DNA of 64,000 bases from CAG-411 sp045124315 (lineage in GTDB: Bacteria; Bacillota; Clostridia; Lachnospirales; Lachnospiraceae). The notes beneath the pieces are model-generated. The model did not search any database. It was not told the origin of the DNA and saw nothing but the letters and a program-made list of their open reading frames with translations. The position numbers and the translations under genes are program-made. The stretch spans positions 5,744 to 69,743 of the forward strand of contig JBGVLO010000070.1 in the NCBI GenBank assembly GCA_045124315.1. Reading direction: 5' to 3'. Positions 24,583 through 33,874 of this stretch are shown here, piece by piece. The stretch's first letter is position 1; every line of letters starts with the position of its first letter.

Positions 24583-25281
24583 ATGGAAGAAAAAGAAAAA
24601 AAACCAACAGCTCTAGAAATGCTGCTTAGTAAATTATTTTTTTATTTTCTAGGGGCGCTGGCAGTTCTGATCCTAATTTGTGCTGTGCTTAGTTTTATGA
24701 TTGGGGACGAGGAAGAGAAAACAAAAAAAGAAAAGATACAGACCGATCAGCCCAAAATCATAACAGATTTTTTGACGCCAAATCAGTATTCCCGGTCACA
24801 GCGTAAATTAGAAAAGGTAAATGGAATTGTGATCCATTACACAGCTAATCCTGGAAGCACTGCCAAGGATAATCGAGATTATTTTGAAAATTTGAAAAAT
24901 AAGAAAACTACATATGCCAGCAGTCATTATGTCATTGGATTAGAGGGTGAGATCATTCAGTGTATTCCATTAAATGAAATTTCCTATGCGTCGAACAATA
25001 GAAACTCAGATACCATTTCCATTGAAGTATGTCATGAGGATTCTGCAGGAAAATTTGGAAAGGAGACTTATCAATCTCTTGTGAAGTTGACGGCATGGCT
25101 GTGTGGAAAATATGATCTAGAGAAAAAGGACATTATCCGCCATTACGATGTAACCGGAAAAATGTGTCCAAAATACTATGTGAAACATCCAAAAGCATGG
25201 AAAAAATTGAAAAAAGATGTGTTCCGCTATATGGAGAATTACAAAGAAAAATTAGAACCTATAGAGGAGACAGGAAAATAG
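24583..25281 (+). CDS. Membrane-anchored N-acetylmuramoyl-L-alanine amidase
   Basis: A 232-residue amidase_2/PGRP-type protein. One membrane segment (about 17-40) anchors it, a charged linker follows, and the catalytic domain covers 75-205. Zinc ligands are H85 (VIHYTANPG), H187 and C195 (IRHYDVTGKMCPKYY). It cleaves the amide between muramic acid and the stem peptide on the outer face of the membrane. The start ATG follows AGGATAGAGGGTT. It stands alone between terminators. Confidence 0.9.
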   Translation: MEEKEKKPTALEMLLSKLFFYFLGALAVLILICAVLSFMIGDEEEKTKKEKIQTDQPKIITDFLTPNQYSRSQRKLEKVNGIVIHYTANPGSTAKDNRDYFENLKNKKTTYASSHYVIGLEGEIIQCIPLNEISYASNNRNSDTISIEVCHEDSAGKFGKETYQSLVKLTAWLCGKYDLEKKDIIRHYDVTGKMCPKYYVKHPKAWKKLKKDVFRYMENYKEKLEPIEETGK

Positions 25282-25286
25282 AAAGA

Positions 25287-25320
25287 GGATAGATAGGCGC
25301 CTTAAAGGCGATATCTATCC
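25287..25320. terminator. Terminator shared by convergent genes
   Basis: GGATAGAT/ATCTATCC with an inner CGCC/GGCG, followed by TTGTTTT, between the amidase and the oppositely oriented dCMP deaminase. Confidence 0.75.
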
Positions 25321-25330
25321 TTGTTTTATA

Positions 25331-25813
25331 CTAAAGAGAAAGTGTAATATCTTTTCCGATCGGCTGATAAGGGCGATATATAATATTCGCACTCTTCATC
25401 ATCTTTTTTGCTGCTACTACACTTGGAGTCTGTGCATATTTGTCAGAAATATAAATTACTTCAGAAATACCGGATTGAATCAGAGCTTTTGTGCATTCGT
25501 TGCAAGGGAAAAGAGTTGTATATATCTTGGCTCCCACCATGTTGTTTGAACCTCTGTAATTTAATATGGCATTCAACTCTGCATGGCAGACATATAAATA
25601 TTTGGTATCTAATGCTTCTCCCTCTCTGGCCCAGGGGTACTCGTCATCTGAGCATCCTCGTGGCATTCCGTTGTAACCAAGGGAGAGGATACGATTATTC
25701 TGGTCTACGATACATGCGCCTACGCTGGTATTGGGGTCTTTACTTCTCTGTGCTGACAGCAATGCAATTCCCATAAAGTAAGCGTCCCAGTCGATATAAT
25801 CTGGTCGTTTCAT
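25331..25813 (-). CDS. dCMP deaminase (ComEB type)
   Basis: A 160-residue zinc deaminase converting dCMP to dUMP. Zinc and proton-shuttle motifs are H77-AE in VCHAELNAI and C104-NEC107 in LFPCNECTKA. The N-terminal KRPDYIDWDAYFMGIALLSAQRS and the NTSVGACIVD segment are typical. ATG 25813 has AAAGGAGG 7 bases upstream; the in-frame TTG two codons earlier is less likely. Confidence 0.95.
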   Translation of the reverse strand: MKRPDYIDWDAYFMGIALLSAQRSKDPNTSVGACIVDQNNRILSLGYNGMPRGCSDDEYPWAREGEALDTKYLYVCHAELNAILNYRGSNNMVGAKIYTTLFPCNECTKALIQSGISEVIYISDKYAQTPSVVAAKKMMKSANIIYRPYQPIGKDITLSL

Positions 25814-25882
25814 GAGCAATCCTCCTTTGTATTAATAGGTTTATTTTATCATAGTTACTGCATGTTTGGCAATGAAGGAATG

Positions 25883-25914
25883 TTACAGTTCACATACCTG
25901 TGAACTGAAACCTG
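25883..25914. repeat. Family 1 repeat, partial copy
   Basis: GTTACAGTTCACATACCTGTGAACTG is the terminal hairpin of the repeat at 8820 without the rest. Confidence 0.6.
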
Positions 25915-25938
25915 TAAAAAGAAATGATTCGTTATCAC

Positions 25939-25967
25939 TTGTCATATGGTTTTTAATACTATATAAT
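25939..25967 (+). promoter_or_regulatory. Promoter of the DUF1836 gene
   Basis: TTGTCA and TATAAT, exactly 17 bases apart. Confidence 0.75.
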
Positions 25968-25985
25968 AAGCTAGAGGTGATATGC

Positions 25986-26639
25986 GTGAGTAAGACAAAT
26001 GCGGAATATGTTCGGCAACTGATAGAAAATTTACAACAGTTGGATTTTATTCAGCCGGATGAAATTCCTAATATTGATTTATATATGGATCAGGTTACTA
26101 CGTTTATGGACGAGCATTTGAAACAGGAAAAACGTTTCGAGGATGATAAGATCCTAACGAAGACCATGATCAATAACTACACGAAGAACCATTTGTTACC
26201 ACCACCTGAGAAGAAAAAATACTCAAAAGAGCACATGCTGTTGCTGATTTTTATCTATTATTTTAAAAACGTAATGTCTATTAGTGATATTCGAAATGTT
26301 TTCCAACCTTTATTGGACATGTTCTCTAATAAGGGGGGATATGTAGATGGATCGTTGAATTTAGAAGAAGTGTATGAAGAGGTTTTTTCATATGAAGAAG
26401 AACAGATTGATGCGTTGGTAAAAGATGTGGTTCGTAAATATAAGAAGGCTGAGAAGGCATTTGAGGGGAAGGAAGCGAAAGAAGAAGATCGGGAATTTTT
26501 GGTATGTTTTACATTTATCTGTGTACTTAGCTTTGATGTGTATATGAAGAAGAAAATTATCGAGCAGATGATCGACCAACATATTATGCCTAGATTTGGT
26601 GAAAAAAAAACAACGGGAAAAAAGAGGGATGAAACATAG
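25986..26639 (+). CDS. DUF1836 protein
   Basis: A 217-residue cytoplasmic protein. The N-terminal helical part (IDLYMDQVTTFMDEHL, ILTKTMINNYTKNHLLPPP) matches DUF1836, which looks like a MerR-type winged-helix reader: KYSKEHMLLLIFIYYFKNVMSI is the conserved continuation. GTG 25986 is the start, after AGAGGTGAT. It has its own promoter 20 bases upstream and a terminator overlapping its end. A regulatory role is inferred from fold only. Confidence 0.8.
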   Translation: MSKTNAEYVRQLIENLQQLDFIQPDEIPNIDLYMDQVTTFMDEHLKQEKRFEDDKILTKTMINNYTKNHLLPPPEKKKYSKEHMLLLIFIYYFKNVMSISDIRNVFQPLLDMFSNKGGYVDGSLNLEEVYEEVFSYEEEQIDALVKDVVRKYKKAEKAFEGKEAKEEDREFLVCFTFICVLSFDVYMKKKIIEQMIDQHIMPRFGEKKTTGKKRDET

Positions 26640-26656
26640 GTTTCGTCCTTTTTTAC
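26618..26656 (+). terminator. Terminator overlapping the DUF1836 stop
   Basis: AGGGATGAAAC pairs with GTTTCGTCCT, flanked by A and T runs; the T run has six T. Confidence 0.8.
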
Positions 26657-26666
26657 GGCATGCGGA

Positions 26667-26756
26667 CAAATGATACCTACGAATTGCTACGCTGGAAGCA
26701 GCTCCTGCAAGCTCGTGTGGGTTCAGACTTTTTGATCTGGGCATCATGGAATTATG
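26667..26756. repeat. Family 2 dispersed repeat (full copy)
   Basis: It begins ATGATACCTACGAATTGCTACG and ends TTTTGATCTGGGCATCATG; the ends form an imperfect terminal inverted repeat (ATGATACC...GGGCATCAT). Matched by 32797-32873. Confidence 0.75.
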
Positions 26757-26819
26757 TAAAAACGACATAGAAAGTACAAAAAAAGAGAATACCATAAGTG
26801 TTAGAAAGGAGAATGGAAA

Positions 26820-28100
26820 TTGAAAAAGAAAAAACGTGATTGGAAGACAATGGTGACACAGTCTTTTTTGATTTTAGCATTATGTATAGAGAGTATGAGC
26901 CAGGGAGGTAGTGTGACGTATGCCAAGGTGGTAGAGGAGTCCAGTGTGGAAAAGGAAAGTCCTTTTGATTTGGATGACACAGAGGTGTTTGAAGAAGTGG
27001 ATGCAGATTGGATGGAAGGAAACCAGGTTGTGACAGAGCCTGCTATCAGAGGGGAAGTTGTTAGTAATCCGGGAATTACCATGCTTCCGGAAGTTGAAAA
27101 TGGTATCCTGGAAGATGATGTGTATGATAAGTTGGAACCGGAAAAGCCAATAGCGACAGCCATGCCGGAAGGAACTGTTGGATCAGTAGAGACAGCCATG
27201 CCGGAAGGAACTGTTGGGGCAATAGAGACCGTCATGCCGGAAGGAACTGTTGAACCAATAGCAACGGTCATGCCGGAAGGAACGGATGGACCTGTAACAA
27301 CAGGTATGCCTATAGCGACACGCTTGCCTGAAGTGACTACAATACCAAATGGAAATCCAACAATGCTTCCTGGAACAGATGGGGATATAAAGTATCCTAC
27401 AATTACACCTATTATAGATGTTGGTTTGCCGGGAACGCCCAAACCAACTTTAAGACCAACTCCTACAATGAATGTGATCGTAGATGGAGAAGGTACGACG
27501 ACAGCGGCACCTCAACCTACTAAGAAGCCGGAAACAACAAAGGCACCTTCGAATCCGTCTCAGGAGACCGCGAAACCAAGTACAAATGGAGGGACACAGA
27601 AAACTACATGTACTATTGTTTATATGAATGGTACGAAAAACAATACAAACCCTACGGTTATTCAAAAGAACACCGGAGAAATTTCTCTGGTGGCAGATAA
27701 GAAGAAGGGATATAAGTTTGATGGATGGTATTTGGATAAGACATATACAAAGAAAGTTACTACAATAAGAAATGTGTCACAGGATACCTTAATGGTATAT
27801 GCGAAATGGACAAAAATTTCCGTAAATAAGGTGACGATCACATCTGTCAAGAGAAGAAAAGATGGAAGTATTATAGTAAAAGTTAAGGTTGTACAGGGGG
27901 GAGCCAAGTATGACTATTGGTATTCGAGTAGCCCTAGTTTTGCAAAAGCAAGTCATGTGAAAACCAATAAGACGAAGAAAAGATTGAGCGTTGGTGTAAG
28001 CAGTGGAAAAGTATATTATATCAAGGTGCGAGCGTACATAGTAGATTCCGCTGGAAAGGTTCAAAATGGAGGATTTAGCAAGATTCGTATTTGTAAATAA
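26820..28100 (+). CDS. Secreted protein with Pro/Thr repeats and InlB-type repeat
   Basis: A 426-residue protein with a signal peptide (KKKKRDWKTMVTQSFLILALCI). An acidic stretch precedes four 12-residue repeats (TAMPEGTVGSVE type, bases 27156-27299), then a P/T-rich spacer. An InlB B-repeat (Listeria-Bacteroides repeat; YKFDGWYLD..VYAKWTK) lies near 285-332 and a fibronectin-like end (YYIKVRAYIVDSAGKV) follows. Start TTG 26820 has AAGGAG 7 bases upstream. There is no LPXTG motif, so attachment is unclear. The following two-component system may sense or control it. Role in adhesion is inferred. Confidence 0.75.
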   Translation: MKKKKRDWKTMVTQSFLILALCIESMSQGGSVTYAKVVEESSVEKESPFDLDDTEVFEEVDADWMEGNQVVTEPAIRGEVVSNPGITMLPEVENGILEDDVYDKLEPEKPIATAMPEGTVGSVETAMPEGTVGAIETVMPEGTVEPIATVMPEGTDGPVTTGMPIATRLPEVTTIPNGNPTMLPGTDGDIKYPTITPIIDVGLPGTPKPTLRPTPTMNVIVDGEGTTTAAPQPTKKPETTKAPSNPSQETAKPSTNGGTQKTTCTIVYMNGTKNNTNPTVIQKNTGEISLVADKKKGYKFDGWYLDKTYTKKVTTIRNVSQDTLMVYAKWTKISVNKVTITSVKRRKDGSIIVKVKVVQGGAKYDYWYSSSPSFAKASHVKTNKTKKRLSVGVSSGKVYYIKVRAYIVDSAGKVQNGGFSKIRICK

Positions 28101-28143
28101 GCGAGTTAGAAAAAAGTAAGATACCATTTGAAAGGAGTTAATA

Positions 28144-28815
28144 ATGGAGCGATTGTTGATTGCAGAAGATGAGAAGAAGTTACGTGTTTTAATGCGTGAT
28201 TTTTTTGAAGTGAAAGGCTATGAAGTAGTAGAGGCAGAGGATGGAATACAGGCAGTGGTAGAAGCGAAGAAACAGCCCTTTGACTTGATTTTCTTAGATA
28301 TCATGATGCCTGGTATGGACGGAATGGAGGCTTGCGAACAGATCCGACAGTTCACAGATGCGCCAATTGTATTTTTGACAGCAGTACATGACGATGAGAG
28401 TAAACTCAAAGGTTATGCATGCGGAGCAGATGACTATTTGACGAAGCCATTTTCTTTGGATGTGTTATATGCAAAAGCAAAGGCTATGACAAATAGATAC
28501 AAGGGAAATGTGGGAGCAAAGCCAGGTATAATTAAAGCCTCTACTTTGTCTTTGGATACTACCTGTCATGTGGCTCATATTAACGGTAAAGTTGTCGATT
28601 TAGCAAGCAAAGAGTATGAAATTCTAAAATTATTCTTAGAAAACAAAGGTCAGATCATAAGCAGAGGACAGATCTTGGACCGTGTATGGGGGGAAGAATA
28701 TTTTGGGTATGACCGTACAGTGGATACACATGTAAAGAAGCTTCGTAAGAGTATAGGTGAAGCAGCAGAACCATTGCAAACGGTTTATAAAGCAGGATAC
28801 GTTTGGAAGGAGTAA
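28144..28815 (+). CDS. OmpR-family response regulator
   Basis: A 223-residue regulator. The receiver domain has the acidic pair E8-D9, phospho-acceptor D52 in FLDIMMPGMDG, T in IVFLTA and K in YLTKPFS. The C-terminal winged helix (ILKLFLENKGQIISRGQILDRVWG, DRTVDTHVKKLRKSIG) binds DNA. AAGGAG precedes the ATG. The partner kinase starts 9 bases after its stop. Targets are not visible from sequence; the InlB-repeat gene upstream and serpin downstream are candidates. Confidence 0.95.
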   Translation: MERLLIAEDEKKLRVLMRDFFEVKGYEVVEAEDGIQAVVEAKKQPFDLIFLDIMMPGMDGMEACEQIRQFTDAPIVFLTAVHDDESKLKGYACGADDYLTKPFSLDVLYAKAKAMTNRYKGNVGAKPGIIKASTLSLDTTCHVAHINGKVVDLASKEYEILKLFLENKGQIISRGQILDRVWGEEYFGYDRTVDTHVKKLRKSIGEAAEPLQTVYKAGYVWKE

Positions 28816-28824
28816 TGGGGTAAT

Positions 28825-30522
28825 ATGAAGAATAAATTGCCATATAAGAAAAAACTGTATATTCTAGTGGCAGTGATTTTGTGCCTGTGTTATGTGCTAA
28901 GTATTACAGGTATGACGTGTATCAATGGTTCATCGATACAAAGTAGCATGACAAACAAGATAGCAAAGCTGGAGAGTACAATTGCAAGGAAAATGCGAGT
29001 GATAGAATCCTCGAACCTTCAGGATCCTCAGTTGAGCGCATATGAAGCAAATTTGGCCATGGCAGAGATTGCTTTTAGTACAACAGAAGACAATTTTGGC
29101 TTGTACTATACCTGCAATGAAGATGGAAAGGTTGTTGCAGAAAACGAGGATGTGGTATTTCTAAACTTCCGTCAAAGGATTGATGATGAAGATATGGACA
29201 CAGTTTTTGTAGACACCTACAAATTTGCAATGTCATTGCGTAAAGTTTTGAACGAAACGCAGAAAGAAGAGTTGAGGAACGCATATGAGGCTGTGGAAGA
29301 ATCCATGGTAGTGGCTGATGGTTACCAGAAGGAGGGGGAATTCTGGCCTGAGGACATTTCGGTGATTTGTCCTGCTACAGAAGTGTCGGAAGATACGAAA
29401 GTAATAGAGCAAAGTAAGGTTTTACAATGGATTGAAACAGAGAATGTATATATAGAATCAAACATGGAAACACAGGATTATGTTTGTGTTTGGGAAACGG
29501 AAGTAGCACCAAAGGAAGATTTGACTGGATGGCAGGATGTGTCCCATGACTTTACCAAGGATTTGGCTGTTTCCAGTGAGTTTTACTATACAGAAGATAA
29601 TACACTGGTTTCCTTAGCTCAGGAGAAGTTACAATCAGGAACCGAACAGAACAAATCCAGTTTGTTGGAAGTGACGAGAACCGGCAAAGAAAAGATCGAT
29701 GTGGGTACAACCGTATCTTATAGTTTTTCGGGAAATCCGTTAAAGATTGCGGTACAACAGTTATACCTGGTGTATATTATAACGACCATATTCTACATTC
29801 TAATAGCTGTCATTTTATACTCAGTTATGCATATATTATTTTCCAGACAGGAGGAATGGGATTGGAGTCAAAAGATGCTTACAAGAGCAATTGCCCATGA
29901 GCTAAAGACACCAATCAGCATTATTCAGGGATACTGTGAAGGGTTGCAGTATCAGGAAGATAAGCAGAGGCAGAAGGAATATTTGGATACCATTACACAT
30001 GAGACAAAGGAAATGAACCGACTGGTATTGGATATGCTGGAACTATCAAAACTTGAGACTACCGGTTATCAGTTGGAGCCGGAAGAAATTGCATTGGGAG
30101 AATTGATTCATGCAGTTATGAAACAGTATGATGTGGTCTACCATGAGAAAGAAATCCAGTTTGCTTTGGAAGGGGATGCTGATGCTTCCTTTACCGCTGA
30201 TCTATCTTGTATGTACAAGGTGTTGTCTAATTTGATCGGAAACGCAATCAAACATGCCCCGGAACATGGAGTGATTAAGGTGAGTATTAAGAAACAGAAG
30301 GGAAAGCTATTTGTGGGTGTGTTTAATAATGGACCGAAAATTGAGGAAGAAATTCGTGCGCATATTTGGGATGGATATCATAAAGCCTTGAAAGAGAATA
30401 AAGGAAAAATCAGAAGTACAGGATTGGGCTTGACGATCGTGAAATATATGTTGGATATGCATGGATTTTCTTATGGCTGTGAGAATAAGCACCCGGGAGT
30501 AGAGTTCTGGTTCTCAATTTAA
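28825..30522 (+). CDS. Sensor histidine kinase
   Basis: A 565-residue membrane kinase. Membrane segments at about 9-30 and 312-338 enclose a large extracellular sensor of some 280 residues with no recognisable domain. The phospho-acceptor is H358 in IAHELKTPISIIQG; the ATPase domain has NLIGNAIKHAP, an unusual NNGPKIEEEI for the G1 box and GLGLTIVKYML. No HAMP domain is evident between TM2 and the H-box. Forms an operon with the regulator. Confidence 0.93.
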   Translation: MKNKLPYKKKLYILVAVILCLCYVLSITGMTCINGSSIQSSMTNKIAKLESTIARKMRVIESSNLQDPQLSAYEANLAMAEIAFSTTEDNFGLYYTCNEDGKVVAENEDVVFLNFRQRIDDEDMDTVFVDTYKFAMSLRKVLNETQKEELRNAYEAVEESMVVADGYQKEGEFWPEDISVICPATEVSEDTKVIEQSKVLQWIETENVYIESNMETQDYVCVWETEVAPKEDLTGWQDVSHDFTKDLAVSSEFYYTEDNTLVSLAQEKLQSGTEQNKSSLLEVTRTGKEKIDVGTTVSYSFSGNPLKIAVQQLYLVYIITTIFYILIAVILYSVMHILFSRQEEWDWSQKMLTRAIAHELKTPISIIQGYCEGLQYQEDKQRQKEYLDTITHETKEMNRLVLDMLELSKLETTGYQLEPEEIALGELIHAVMKQYDVVYHEKEIQFALEGDADASFTADLSCMYKVLSNLIGNAIKHAPEHGVIKVSIKKQKGKLFVGVFNNGPKIEEEIRAHIWDGYHKALKENKGKIRSTGLGLTIVKYMLDMHGFSYGCENKHPGVEFWFSI

Positions 30523-30530
30523 GGAAGAAA

Positions 30531-30582
30531 GAACGGGAAGGGAAAATCGGGAAACGGATTTTTCTTTCCGTTTTTTTTCTAA
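30531..30582 (+). terminator. Terminator after the kinase
   Basis: ACGGGAAGGGAAAATC and GATTTTTCTTTCCGT form an imperfect stem with G-T pairs, followed by eight T. Confidence 0.65.
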
Positions 30583-30680
30583 AAGAATGGACAGGAAAAC
30601 CAAGAGTTTGGTATAGTAGGAATGAGAAAAAAGACACTGAAAGAATAAAATTTTTTAATAAAAAAGAAAGGAAAAATAGT

Positions 30681-32684
30681 ATGAAGAAAAATATGAAAAA
30701 TATTATGGCAGCAGGTTTGGCAGGTGTTTTGTTGGTTGGAGGGATTCCATTGACAAATGCAGCGTTTGCGAAAACAAAGTTAAAGGTATCAAGCAATCAA
30801 ATTACCGTTCAGGTAGGGAAGAAGAAAAGTGTTACCACTAATATGAAAGCAAAGTTTACTTCTTCGAATAAGAAAATTGCAACTGTATCCAATGGAAAGA
30901 CAAAAAAGTGTGTGATCAAAGGAAAGAATCCAGGAAAATGTAGTGTAGTTGTCAAGGTAAAGAAGTATACGGCAAAAATAAAAGTTACGGTAAAAAAAGC
31001 CCAGACAAATGAAACAACCGCATCCCCTGTAGCAACAGCGCAAACTGTACAAACAGCGACTACAGCACCGGCAGGTACCATTATTCCAACACAACAGGTG
31101 GCACCAACGCAACAGGCAACTGTAAACCCTACAGTCGTACCAACTTCCACTGTGGAAAGTACAGCAAATGTTACATCTACACCTTCTGAAACTGACATTG
31201 TTACATTACAGCCAACAACAAATGTTTCCGCGTCACCGAAAGTCTCAGCCCAGCCAGAGGAGACAAAGGAGGCGGGTTCCCCTGTGCCGACGAATAGTCA
31301 GGCAAGTACCACAGAGCCGGAAATGAGCACAGCACCGGAATTGACTACAGGACCAGCAGTTTCTACGGCACCAGCAGTCTCTACCTCACCAGCAGTCTCT
31401 ACCTCACCAGTAGTAGCGTCTCCGTCTGCTATCCCAACAGAAGAACCGGTAGAAGAGAATAGCATTTATCATTCCGTAAATCAGCTTGGATTGAAATTGT
31501 TCAACCTTTGTGAAGAGCAAGAGGGAGGAAAGGTACTTTCACCATATAGTATATCTACAGCCATGACAGTATTGACCAATGCAGCAGGAGACAATACAAA
31601 GACAGAATTAGAACAAATATTGGGAATTGCAGATTGGGAACCGTGGAATGAAGCATATAGTACTTACTTTTTAGCACATTCTGATAATGACTATGATCCG
31701 GAAGATGAGGGAGACCAGGGAGATGACGAAGACGATGGATATCATTACAAGGAACTAAACCTACATGACACTACAGTGGTATCTAAGAATTCATTCTGGT
31801 GCAATGAGGAAAATTATAGTTTTGATAGTGAAGAACAGGAAGCTTATTTTGAGAAAATGCAGGATATGTTTACTATGGAAAAGAAGGTAATGGATTTTGA
31901 AAACGGAAATCCAAAGGATCAGATCAATGCTTGGGTGAGTGAGAGTACAAAGGGAAAAATTCAAAAGCTTTTGTTGGAGGATTTACAAAAAAATGCAAGT
32001 TCTGTTTTGGTAAATACCGTTTATTTTAATGGGGATTGGCTGGATACTTTTGATATTGATTGTACAACAGAAGAAGATTTTTACGGAGATAATGAAACAA
32101 CAAAAGTGGAAATGATGCGAGGTGAAAAGGAGTACTATCAATATTATGAGGATGAAGAATTTCAGATGGTTTCTCTTCCATTTTATGATAGAGAATACTG
32201 TTTTAATATTTTGATGTCGAAAGATAAGGAAGTGTCAACTCCACAATTGTTTGCAGGAAAATCAGAGCGGGAACAGGAGAAACTTTTTGAAGAATTGTTA
32301 TCTTCAGAGGACAGAAAAGTAGTTGTGCATCTTCCAAAATTTGAGTTTGAATATGGTACTCTTAGTTTAAAAGAAATGCTGCAGGCACTAGGAATGGAAG
32401 ATGCATTTTCCGGAAAAGATGCTTATTTCCCTGAAATTCAGGGAGAGAATGCGGAAAACTTTTTTGTGGAGGATGTGCTTCATAAAACAAAAATAGAAGT
32501 GAAAGAAAGAGGGGTCACTGCGGCAGCAGCCACTGCAATTATTAAGGAAGCAGGTGCACTTCCGGGGGAACCAACACCGGAGCCTTATATTTACTTTAAT
32601 GTGGATCACTCCTTTGTGTATACAATTACCGATTCGGACGGAATGATCTATTTTGTTGGTCAGGTTTCAGATCTTGTAAAATAA
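30681..32684 (+). CDS. Secreted serpin with bacterial Ig-like domain
   Basis: A 667-residue exported protease inhibitor. After a signal peptide (to about 30), residues 33-106 form a Big_2-type Ig-like domain (LKVSSNQITVQVGKKKSV). A 165-residue Thr/Pro/Ala linker with short repeats (APAVSTSPAVSTSP) follows, then the serpin domain from about 276. The hinge of the reactive loop, GVTAAAATAI (611-620), has the small-residue pattern of inhibitory serpins. FNVDHSFVYTI is the conserved strand after the loop. The target protease cannot be read reliably; the loop centre is AGALPGEP. An acidic insert (EDEGDQGDDEDDG) interrupts the serpin fold. Gut-bacterial serpins are known to inhibit host or bacterial serine proteases. 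Confidence 0.9.
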   Translation: MKKNMKNIMAAGLAGVLLVGGIPLTNAAFAKTKLKVSSNQITVQVGKKKSVTTNMKAKFTSSNKKIATVSNGKTKKCVIKGKNPGKCSVVVKVKKYTAKIKVTVKKAQTNETTASPVATAQTVQTATTAPAGTIIPTQQVAPTQQATVNPTVVPTSTVESTANVTSTPSETDIVTLQPTTNVSASPKVSAQPEETKEAGSPVPTNSQASTTEPEMSTAPELTTGPAVSTAPAVSTSPAVSTSPVVASPSAIPTEEPVEENSIYHSVNQLGLKLFNLCEEQEGGKVLSPYSISTAMTVLTNAAGDNTKTELEQILGIADWEPWNEAYSTYFLAHSDNDYDPEDEGDQGDDEDDGYHYKELNLHDTTVVSKNSFWCNEENYSFDSEEQEAYFEKMQDMFTMEKKVMDFENGNPKDQINAWVSESTKGKIQKLLLEDLQKNASSVLVNTVYFNGDWLDTFDIDCTTEEDFYGDNETTKVEMMRGEKEYYQYYEDEEFQMVSLPFYDREYCFNILMSKDKEVSTPQLFAGKSEREQEKLFEELLSSEDRKVVVHLPKFEFEYGTLSLKEMLQALGMEDAFSGKDAYFPEIQGENAENFFVEDVLHKTKIEVKERGVTAAAATAIIKEAGALPGEPTPEPYIYFNVDHSFVYTITDSDGMIYFVGQVSDLVK

Positions 32685-32702
32685 ATGAAATTTGATTGAG
32701 GC

Positions 32703-32790
32703 TGTCGCACTAAGCAAAAAGATACATGATATAGCAATAATCAACAAACACATATCTATATCCTGTAGAAAATATCTTAGTGCGATGGTA
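32703..32790. terminator. Long hairpin after the serpin gene
   Basis: TCGCACTAAG pairs with CTTAGTGCGA, and inside TACATGATATAG pairs with CTATATCCTGTA with one mismatch. The 88-base structure ends near an A-rich tract; it may terminate or be a mobile repeat. Confidence 0.5.
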
Positions 32791-32796
32791 AAAAAA

Positions 32797-32873
32797 TGAT
32801 ACCTACGAATAGCTACGATGGATCAGCTCCCGCAATTCATGTGGGTTAAGAACTTTTGATCTTGGTATCATGA
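32797..32873. repeat. Family 2 dispersed repeat (full copy)
   Basis: ATGATACCTACGAATAGCTACG to TTTTGATCTTGGTATCAT, with terminal inverted repeat ATGATACC/GGTATCAT. Confidence 0.75.
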
Positions 32874-32922
32874 AATTGGATTAAGAAACTCTGGATATTT
32901 GTGGTAGAAAGGAAGAAAAAAC

Positions 32923-33783
32923 ATGGAAATGAACCGATGCAAAGAGATTGAAAGAAGTATCATAAAGAGATATAGAAAATCAATTTGGAGACCATTTATC
33001 CGTGGTATTCAGGAATATGATATGATCCAGGATGGAGATAAGATTGCAGTTTGTATCTCCGGCGGAAAGGATTCTATGCTCTTGGCGAAACTGATGCAGG
33101 AGGTTCAGCGACATGGAAAAATGGATTTCGAATTAAAATTTCTCTCCATGGATCCAGGGTATAATGAAAAGAATCGACAAAAATTATTGAGCAATGCAGA
33201 ACTTTTAAATGTTCCATTGGAAACATTTCATACCGATATTTTTGATATTGTACATGAAGTGGATGGTAACCCATGTTATCTTTGTGCAAGAATGAGAAGA
33301 GGATATTTGTATAAAAATGCACAGGATTTGGGGTGCAATAAGATTGCGCTGGGACATCATTTTGATGATGTGATCGAGACAATCCTTATGGGGATGATGT
33401 ATGGTGGGCAGATTCAGACCATGATGCCAAAATTGCACAGTACCAATTTTGAAGGCATGGAATTGATCCGACCAATGTATTTAATTAAAGAAGACGACAT
33501 TATCACCTGGCGTGACTATAATCAATTAGAATTTTTACAATGTGCCTGCCGATTTACCGAATCGATTTCTGAAAGTGGAGATGGAGTAGGGGAATCCAAA
33601 CGTCAAGAGATGAAAGAATTAATCAAAAAGCTGAGAGCCACCAGTGAAGTCATAGACCGCAATATTTTTCGAAGTGTGCATGATGTAAATTTGGATACAC
33701 TAATTGGATATCATCGGGGAAACGATAGCTATAATTTCCTGGATGATTATGAGGAGCGGGGGAAGAAAAAAACTGAGAATTAG
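32923..33783 (+). CDS. TtcA-like PP-loop tRNA thiolation enzyme
   Basis: A 286-residue ATP pyrophosphatase. The PP-loop is CISGGKDSM (44-52); a CxxC pair C118/C121 (NPCYLCARMRRG) and cysteines in LQCACRF fit the cluster-binding cysteines of the TtcA/TtuA group, which add sulfur to tRNA bases. GHHFDDVIETILM is the family signature. TtcA (2-thiocytidine 32) is the best guess. ATG has GAAAGGAAG upstream. The IS110 element lies directly downstream. Confidence 0.85.
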   Translation: MEMNRCKEIERSIIKRYRKSIWRPFIRGIQEYDMIQDGDKIAVCISGGKDSMLLAKLMQEVQRHGKMDFELKFLSMDPGYNEKNRQKLLSNAELLNVPLETFHTDIFDIVHEVDGNPCYLCARMRRGYLYKNAQDLGCNKIALGHHFDDVIETILMGMMYGGQIQTMMPKLHSTNFEGMELIRPMYLIKEDDIITWRDYNQLEFLQCACRFTESISESGDGVGESKRQEMKELIKKLRATSEVIDRNIFRSVHDVNLDTLIGYHRGNDSYNFLDDYEERGKKKTEN

Positions 33784-33874
33784 TTTTTGACTTTGACTGA
33801 GTGAAGGTGATCAAAACTCAATTGTTGCTTTTGAATAGATAATATGTAGTGACCTCACATTTGCACTAACGTGG

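Noticed and set aside
30789..31198. Minus-strand frames opposite the serpin linker
   Set aside because: Produced by the repetitive Thr/Pro codons of the linker.
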